64,000 bases of DNA from JAZDCJ01 sp036311985 (GTDB lineage: Bacteria > Actinomycetota > Actinomycetes > Actinomycetales > Micrococcaceae): NCBI RefSeq assembly GCF_036311985.1, contig NZ_JAZDCJ010000030.1. The stretch is one strand, 5' to 3'. The notes under the pieces are model-generated. The model was not told where the DNA came from, searched no databases, and saw nothing but the letters and a program-made list of their open reading frames with translations. The position numbers and the translations under genes are program-made. Within the stretch, counting starts at the first letter, position 1, and the number at the start of each line of letters is the position of its first letter. Positions 59,313 through 64,000 of this stretch are shown in pieces.

Positions 59313-60856
59313 TGTCCACCGAGCACGACGCCGGATCCCCCGCCCCCGTGCCCCGGACCACCGGGGCGCCGGGCTGCTCCGTACCGGACGCCGCCACGAG
59401 CGGCTTCCCCGCGCGCGGTCCCGGGGCACGCGGCCCCGGGACGTGGGGTCCCAAGGCGTGGGGCCCTGCCGCGCGGGGCGGGCCGCTGCCCGCCGGCGCC
59501 CGCCCCGCACCCGGCCGCCTGGGCCGCGCCGACACCGGTGGCGGCGTCTGGGCCTGGAGCAACTGGTCGGGCAGCGAGCGGTCCCGGCCGTCCGGCGTCG
59601 TCGTGCCCTCCACGGACGCCGAGGTGGCCGCCCTGCTGCGGCGCGCCTCCGAGGACGGCACGCGGGTCAAGGCCGTCGGCGGGGCGCACTCCTTTTCCCC
59701 GATCGCCGCGACCGACGGGCTCCTGCTGGGGCTCGACGCGCTGCAGGGCCTCGTGGCCGTCGACGCGGGGCGCGGCGAGGCGGTGTTCCGGGCGGGAACG
59801 CGCCTGCACCAGGTCGCCGGGCTGCTCGCGCCGCACGGTCTCGCCCTGCCCACCATGGGCGACATCGACCGGCAGTCGATCGCCGGGGCGCTCGCGACCG
59901 GGACGCACGGGACCGGACTCGGCTTCACCGGGTACTCCGGGATCGTGGCGGCGCTGCGGATCGCGCTGCCCGACGGGCGGATCGTGGACTGCTCGGAGCG
60001 GACCGAGCCGGAGCTGTTCCGGGCGGCGCGCGTGGGGCTCGGCGCCGTGGGCGTGGTGCTCGAGGCGACCCTGCGCTGCGTGCCCGTCTTCCGGCTCGCC
60101 GCCGTCGAGGCGCCCGAGCCGCTCGCGCAGATGGAGGAATCGTTCCCCGAGCGCTCGCGGACCACGGACCACCTCGAGTTCTACTGGTTCCCGCAGACCC
60201 GCACGGTCCTGTCCAAGGCCAACACCCGGTTGCCGGGCGACGCGCCGTTGCGGCCCGTGGGAAGGATCCGCGGATTCGTCGACGACGAGCTGCTCGGCAA
60301 CGCGGCGCTCGGACTGATGTGCGGGGTGGGGCGGGCCGTGCCGTCGCTCGTCGGTCCGCTGAACCGCCTCGCGACCCGGGCCGCGGCGGAACGCGGCTAC
60401 GTCGACGCGTCCCACCGCGTCTTCGTCTCCCCGCGACGTGTGCGCTTCCGCGAGATGGAGTACGCGCTGCCGCTCGAGGCGTTCGGCGAGGCGTTCGCGG
60501 AGCTGCGCCGGGCCGTGGAGGGCTACCGCGAGCCGATCAGCTTCCCCGTGGAGGTGCGGACCGCGGCGGCCGACGACACGTGGCTCGGCACGGCGTCCGG
60601 GCGGGAGTCGGTCTACTTCGCCGTGCACCGCTACGCGCGCGAGCCGCACGCGGAGTTCCTCGAGCACGTCGAGCACGTCTTCACGGCGCACGGCGGGCGG
60701 CCGCACTGGGGCAAGATCCACACCCGGGACGCCGGCTACCTGCGGGGGCTCTACCCGCGCTTCGACGACTTCACGCGGGTTCGGGACGCCGTGGACCCGG
60801 CCGGGACGCTCCTGAACCCGTACCTTGAGCGGGTTCTCGGAATACGCGCCCACTGA
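59312..60856 (+). CDS. FAD-linked D-arabinono-1,4-lactone oxidase-like protein
   Basis: 514 residues. A long Gly/Pro-rich N-terminus (about 85 residues) is unusual. The FAD-binding domain follows (VVVPSTDAEVAALLRRASED, VKAVGGAHSFSPIAATDG, IDRQSIAGALATGTHGTGLG). The ALO C-terminal domain has the ending PHWGKIHTRDAGYLRGLYPRFDDF, with the HWGK motif of aldonolactone oxidases. It would oxidise a sugar lactone or polyol to give hydrogen peroxide. It is coupled to the PLP enzyme by a 1-base overlap. Confidence 0.82.
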   Translation: MSTEHDAGSPAPVPRTTGAPGCSVPDAATSGFPARGPGARGPGTWGPKAWGPAARGGPLPAGARPAPGRLGRADTGGGVWAWSNWSGSERSRPSGVVVPSTDAEVAALLRRASEDGTRVKAVGGAHSFSPIAATDGLLLGLDALQGLVAVDAGRGEAVFRAGTRLHQVAGLLAPHGLALPTMGDIDRQSIAGALATGTHGTGLGFTGYSGIVAALRIALPDGRIVDCSERTEPELFRAARVGLGAVGVVLEATLRCVPVFRLAAVEAPEPLAQMEESFPERSRTTDHLEFYWFPQTRTVLSKANTRLPGDAPLRPVGRIRGFVDDELLGNAALGLMCGVGRAVPSLVGPLNRLATRAAAERGYVDASHRVFVSPRRVRFREMEYALPLEAFGEAFAELRRAVEGYREPISFPVEVRTAAADDTWLGTASGRESVYFAVHRYAREPHAEFLEHVEHVFTAHGGRPHWGKIHTRDAGYLRGLYPRFDDFTRVRDAVDPAGTLLNPYLERVLGIRAH

Positions 60857-60889
60857 CCCCGGGCGGTCCGGGTCTGGCATGCTGGGGCC

Positions 60890-61078
60890 ATGACCGAACC
60901 CTCCCGACGGAGCCCGCGCTACGTCTTCGCGGTGATCGCGGCCGTCGTCGTCGTCTTCCTCGTCTCGCGCGACCTGAGCGCCGGTTCCGGCCTGTCCCCG
61001 TGGACCTGGGCGGTGATCGGCGTCGTCGTGCTGACCCAGTTCGCGCTGCTCGTCCCGCGCCGGCGGGACCGCGGCTAG
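60890..61078 (+). CDS. 62-residue membrane protein
   Basis: Two hydrophobic segments, YVFAVIAAVVVVFLVSRDL and WTWAVIGVVVLTQFALLVP, separated by a short loop, with basic tails (RRSPR, RRRDRG). ATG at 60890 follows the lactone oxidase gene by 33 bases, but its ribosome-binding site is modest. The stop overlaps the convergent LLM gene's end by 4 bases. Function unknown. Confidence 0.55.
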   Translation: MTEPSRRSPRYVFAVIAAVVVVFLVSRDLSAGSGLSPWTWAVIGVVVLTQFALLVPRRRDRG

Positions 61079-62127
61079 GCCGGGGCCCCGGACCCCGCGG
61101 TCAATCCCGGTGCCCAGCCGAGCGCCGGGGCGACCTCCTGCGCCGCGACCGTGAGGATCCGGCGGACGACGTCGGACGGATGGTCGAACGGCAGCGCGAT
61201 CACGAGCTCGTCGGCGGCCCGCAGCCCGACGTCCCCGGCGAGGGCCTCCGCGATCCGCTCCCCCGTCCCCGAGGCCACGCGGCCGAACTGGAACGGCAGA
61301 TCCGGATTCCCGCCCTGCCGCGCGGCATCCCGGTCGAGCAGCCACTGGACCTCCGCCTGCTCGGCGGCGTTCGCGTACGGGACGATCTGCCGGCTGACCG
61401 AGGCGTGGGACGCCCAACCGGCCACCCGGGCGTGCTCGGCGCGGTAGGCCTCGATGCTCGCGAGCTGCGCCTCCTCGAAGGAGAGCCCCGTCGCCTCGGT
61501 GTTCAGCGTCGACAGCTGCAGCCCGAGGCCCTGCCGCCCGGTCCGGCGCGCGCTGGCGAGCGAGCCGGCGCCGTAGGCGATGCGCCGCCGCAGCCCGGGG
61601 CTGACGGGCTGGACGGGCAGTTCCGTGCCGGCCTCCGCGAACGGGATCTTCTCGTCGGCGACCGCGAGCGTGCGCCCCTCGACGGCGGCGATGAAGCGCT
61701 CGACCCGTGCGTCGACGGCCTCCCGCAGCCCGCCCTCGATCGGGGCGTAGGCCTGCGAGAACGTGCCCTCGTTGTCGGAGTATCCGGAGCTCAGGCCGAG
61801 CTCGAGCCGGCCGCCCGTGAGCAGGTCCAGCGTCGCGGCCTCCTCGGCCAGCCGGACCGGGTCCTCGAAGCGGATCGGCGTCACCGACGTCCCGAGGCGG
61901 AGCCGCCGCGTGCGCTGGCCCGCGGCCGCCAGGAAGGGAACGGGAGCGGAGAGGTAGTGCTCGAGGTGGCGGTGGCGGACGTAGCCGACGTCGTAGCCCA
62001 GCTCCTCGGCGAGCTCGAACAGCTCGAGCCCCTCCTCGAGCCCGCGCGAGCGTCCTCCCTCGATCCCCGAGTGCTCGACGAACGCCAGGAAGCCCAGGCG
62101 GAACGGAGGTGGTGCGGTCTCGGTCAT
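61075..62127 (-). CDS. LLM-class flavin-dependent oxidoreductase
   Basis: 350 residues, luciferase-like barrel: FRLGFLAFVEHSGIEGG, LAEELGYDVGYVRHRHLEHY, RLRLGTSVTPIRFEDPVRLA and LLTGGRLELGLSSGYSDNEG. It is related to but distinct from the LLM gene at 23309. FMN-dependent monooxygenase or reductase; substrate unknown. ATG at 62127 is preceded by GGAGGACC. Confidence 0.82.
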   Translation of the reverse strand: MTETAPPPFRLGFLAFVEHSGIEGGRSRGLEEGLELFELAEELGYDVGYVRHRHLEHYLSAPVPFLAAAGQRTRRLRLGTSVTPIRFEDPVRLAEEAATLDLLTGGRLELGLSSGYSDNEGTFSQAYAPIEGGLREAVDARVERFIAAVEGRTLAVADEKIPFAEAGTELPVQPVSPGLRRRIAYGAGSLASARRTGRQGLGLQLSTLNTEATGLSFEEAQLASIEAYRAEHARVAGWASHASVSRQIVPYANAAEQAEVQWLLDRDAARQGGNPDLPFQFGRVASGTGERIAEALAGDVGLRAADELVIALPFDHPSDVVRRILTVAAQEVAPALGWAPGLTAGSGAPA

Positions 62128-62190
62128 GGCGGGGTCCTCCGGGGCTCGTGGCGCGGTCCCTCCCAGTCAAGCACCGGGACGCCGGGCCCG

Positions 62191-63444
62191 TCACCGGGCG
62201 GGAACCGCCGGGCGCCGCAGCTTGGCGTGAGCGATCGCGGCCGCGCCGAGACCGCCAGCCACGAGGACCAGGAACGCAGTGCGCAGGCTCGTGGCGTCGG
62301 AGATCAGCCCGATCGCGGGCGAGGTCACGAGGAAGCCCAGGCGCATGAGCCAGCCCAGCATCGCGATCCCCGTTCCGGCGGGCAGCCCCGGCACGGCGTC
62401 CGCGGCGGCGAACGCGGCCGGGACCAGGGTGGCGCAGCCGAATCCGGCGAGCGCGAAGCCCGCCATCGCCCCCAGCGGCCCCGGGCCGAACACCACGACG
62501 AGGCCGCCCGCGGCGATCAGCAGGCCGCCGAACCGGGCCACGTTCCCGCGCCCCCAGCGGTCCGTCATCGGGTCGCCGAGGATCCGGCCGACGAACTGCG
62601 CGGAGATCAGCACGGTGAGCCCCAGGCCGGCGAGCGCGGGCGCGGCGGTGGTCTCCGTATGCAGGAACAGCACGGCCCAGTTGTTGCCGACGTCCTCGAC
62701 GAGGATCCCGCAGATCGCCAGCACGACGAGCGGGGCCAGCAGCCGGGCGGCGGCGTAGCGTCCGGTCCCCGCCCGCGCGGCGCCGGGCCCCGGAGGGGGT
62801 ACGACGCCGGAGCCCGCCTTCTCCGCGCCGCCCGCCGCGCCCGCGGCTGCTGCGTCGGGGGTCCGGCCGGGCACGGAGGCGGGGATCCGCGAGAGCACGC
62901 CGCTGTAGACGGCGGCGAGGGCCCAGACGGCCCCGTTGACGATCATCTGCGTGCCGATCGGGACCCCCTGCGCGGCGCAGACCGCGCCGATGAGGCCGCC
63001 CGTGGCGGCGCCGATGCTCCAGGCGGCGTGCAGGGAGTTCAGGATGGAGCGGCCGTGCCACCGTTCCACGGCGACCCCGTGGACGTTCTGGGCGGCGTCG
63101 ACGATCGCGTCGATCGTCCCGCCGAGCACGAGCGCGGCGACGAAGACCCAGACCGTCGGCCCCGCTCCGGCGCAGGCCACGGCGGCGGCCAGGAGCACGG
63201 AGCCGGCCTGGACCACGAGCGGGGCCCCGAAGCGCCGGATCAGCGGGGCCGCCCACGCGGCGGCGAGGATCGCGCCGACCGGGAAGGCGATCACGGACAA
63301 CCCGAACTGCGCGTTGCTGAGCCCGAACGCGTCCTTGATCTCCGGCAGCCGCGGCAGCAGCGCGCTGAACAGCACGCCGTTGGTGAAGAACATGAGCGAG
63401 ACCCCGAGGCGGGCGCGGGTCGACGGCGGGACGGAGCGTGGCAT
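62191..63444 (-). CDS. MFS transporter
   Basis: 417 residues, about twelve membrane segments. LGVSLMFFTNGVLFSALLPRLPEI and the A-motif-like AAAWAAPLIRRFGAP place it in the major facilitator superfamily. The cytoplasmic loop between segments 6 and 7 (GAEKAGSGVVPPPGPGAAR) is encoded by a GTACGACGCCGG copy (62809-62820). It is divergent from the DeoR gene, which may control it. ATG at 63444 has a weak ribosome-binding site. Confidence 0.82.
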   Translation of the reverse strand: MPRSVPPSTRARLGVSLMFFTNGVLFSALLPRLPEIKDAFGLSNAQFGLSVIAFPVGAILAAAWAAPLIRRFGAPLVVQAGSVLLAAAVACAGAGPTVWVFVAALVLGGTIDAIVDAAQNVHGVAVERWHGRSILNSLHAAWSIGAATGGLIGAVCAAQGVPIGTQMIVNGAVWALAAVYSGVLSRIPASVPGRTPDAAAAGAAGGAEKAGSGVVPPPGPGAARAGTGRYAAARLLAPLVVLAICGILVEDVGNNWAVLFLHTETTAAPALAGLGLTVLISAQFVGRILGDPMTDRWGRGNVARFGGLLIAAGGLVVVFGPGPLGAMAGFALAGFGCATLVPAAFAAADAVPGLPAGTGIAMLGWLMRLGFLVTSPAIGLISDATSLRTAFLVLVAGGLGAAAIAHAKLRRPAVPAR

Positions 63445-63474
63445 GCCGATCACCGTATGGGGTTGAATGATCAC

Positions 63475-64000
63475 GTGCAACGATCACTTCGGCACCAAAC
63501 GATCATCCGCTCCGTCTCCGGCCAGGCGGCGGCCGTCGCCGTGGACGACCTGGCCCGCCTGACGGGAGCCTCGGCCGTCACCATCCGGCGCGACCTCGCC
63601 GAGCTCGAGGCACGCGGCCTGCTCCTGCGCACGCGCGGCGGCGCCGCCCGCGCCCGCAAGCGCGGGGCCCCCATGCCGTTCTCCGTCCGCTTCGAGGCGG
63701 ACCAGGAACGCAAGGCGCTCATCGCCGCGGCCGCGGCCGGGCTCATCGAGGACGACGACTCGGTGATCATCGACAACGGGACCACGTGCTTCGCGGTGGC
63801 GCAGGCCCTCGCCGGCCGACCGCTCACCGCCCTCGCCCTGTCCCTGCACGCCGCCGGCGCGCTCGCGGCGCGGCCCGGGCCGTCCGTCGTCGTCCCCGGC
63901 GGCCCCGTCGCGACCGATAGCCTGGCGTTCGTGGGCGATGCGGCCCTGCAGGCGGTCCGCGAGATGCGGGTCGACGCCGTGGTCCTCGGCGCGTGCTCCG
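63475..64000 (+). CDS. DeoR-family regulator, cut by the window end
   Basis: At least 175 residues. The DeoR winged helix is ARLTGASAVTIRRDLAELEARG with RTRGGAARARKRG. The C-terminal sensor has AAAAGLIEDDDSVIIDNGTTCFAVAQAL, the DeoR phosphosugar-isomerase-like fold. The start is GTG at 63475. Repeated GATCA elements around the start (for example TGATCAC at 63469 and CGATCAC at 63481) could be its operator. The 3' end lies outside the window. Confidence 0.83.
   Translation, partial: MQRSLRHQTIIRSVSGQAAAVAVDDLARLTGASAVTIRRDLAELEARGLLLRTRGGAARARKRGAPMPFSVRFEADQERKALIAAAAAGLIEDDDSVIIDNGTTCFAVAQALAGRPLTALALSLHAAGALAARPGPSVVVPGGPVATDSLAFVGDAALQAVREMRVDAVVLGACS

Noticed and set aside
3974..62820. 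The 12-mer as a chromosome-polarity (KOPS-like) signal
   Set aside because: Copies occur in roughly equal numbers in both orientations with no switch point, and many lie in protein linkers.
1..64000. CRISPR array, tRNA or rRNA genes
   Set aside because: No regularly spaced direct repeats with spacers and no recognisable tRNA or rRNA segments were found by reading.

Overview
The window is chromosomal DNA of a high-GC actinobacterium. Coding sequences have strong G/C third positions, GTG and TTG starts are common, ribosome-binding sites are AGGAGG-like, and gene content (CU044_5270 and TPM/DUF5129-type proteins, an Lrp/LysE pair, many small regulator-transporter units) points to Micrococcales, probably Micrococcaceae. 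The genus cannot be fixed from the sequence alone. No rRNA, tRNA or CRISPR array was seen.

Layout. 0-2.1 kb is a complete IS21-type element. 2.3-6.2 kb holds a zinc alcohol dehydrogenase with a cupin, a lipoprotein gene with no start codon, and an ECF sigma factor coupled to a membrane protein. 6.2-7.2 kb is a decayed IS5-type element. 7.2-10.5 kb is housekeeping and repair (VOC protein, 45-residue basic protein, AlaDH/PNT-type enzyme, thioesterase, AlkD-like protein). 10.6-21.9 kb is a defence-like island: an exonuclease-TerB-BRCT protein, a zinc ribbon-SRPBCC protein, a type I restriction system (hsdR apart; hsdM-hsdS-mrr as one overlapping operon), an XRE regulator with a palindromic operator, and a frameshifted RelA/SpoT-type synthetase with a 76-residue partner lodged inside the restriction locus. 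21.9-29.5 kb is mixed metabolism and regulation.

The most interesting region is 29.6-39.0 kb. It encodes a 93-residue precursor whose last 60 residues look like a circular bacteriocin (garvicin ML/carnocyclin type), then on the same strand a SpoIIM/DUF95-like protein, two small membrane proteins, a large permease, two ABC ATPases and an ABC permease, nearly all joined by 4-base overlaps. Next to it are a LuxR-type response regulator, a histidine kinase and, between these two, a secreted 101-residue peptide with a two-cysteine C-terminus that could be the inducing signal. The whole cluster lies between two direct copies of a ~115-bp repeat about 79% identical.

39-64 kb is an ordinary accessory and metabolic region: a TPM/DUF5129 pair, an F420-reductase-like gene, Lrp/LysE, MarR/EamA with matching operators, a tartrate or dicarboxylate module (dehydrogenase, LysR, DASS transporter) with two identically spaced promoter boxes, a methyltransferase with a LuxR regulator, a PQQ-type sugar dehydrogenase, a twice-frameshifted unknown gene, an alanine-racemase-like/lactone-oxidase pair, an LLM oxidoreductase, an MFS transporter and a DeoR regulator cut by the window end.

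Three short repeat families run through the window: a 12-mer GTACGACGSCGG (about 16 copies in both orientations, with a GC-rich tail), large gene-end palindromes with CACTCTCCACTCC- or CGCAACACGATCC-type arms, and the ~115-bp repeat that brackets the bacteriocin cluster.
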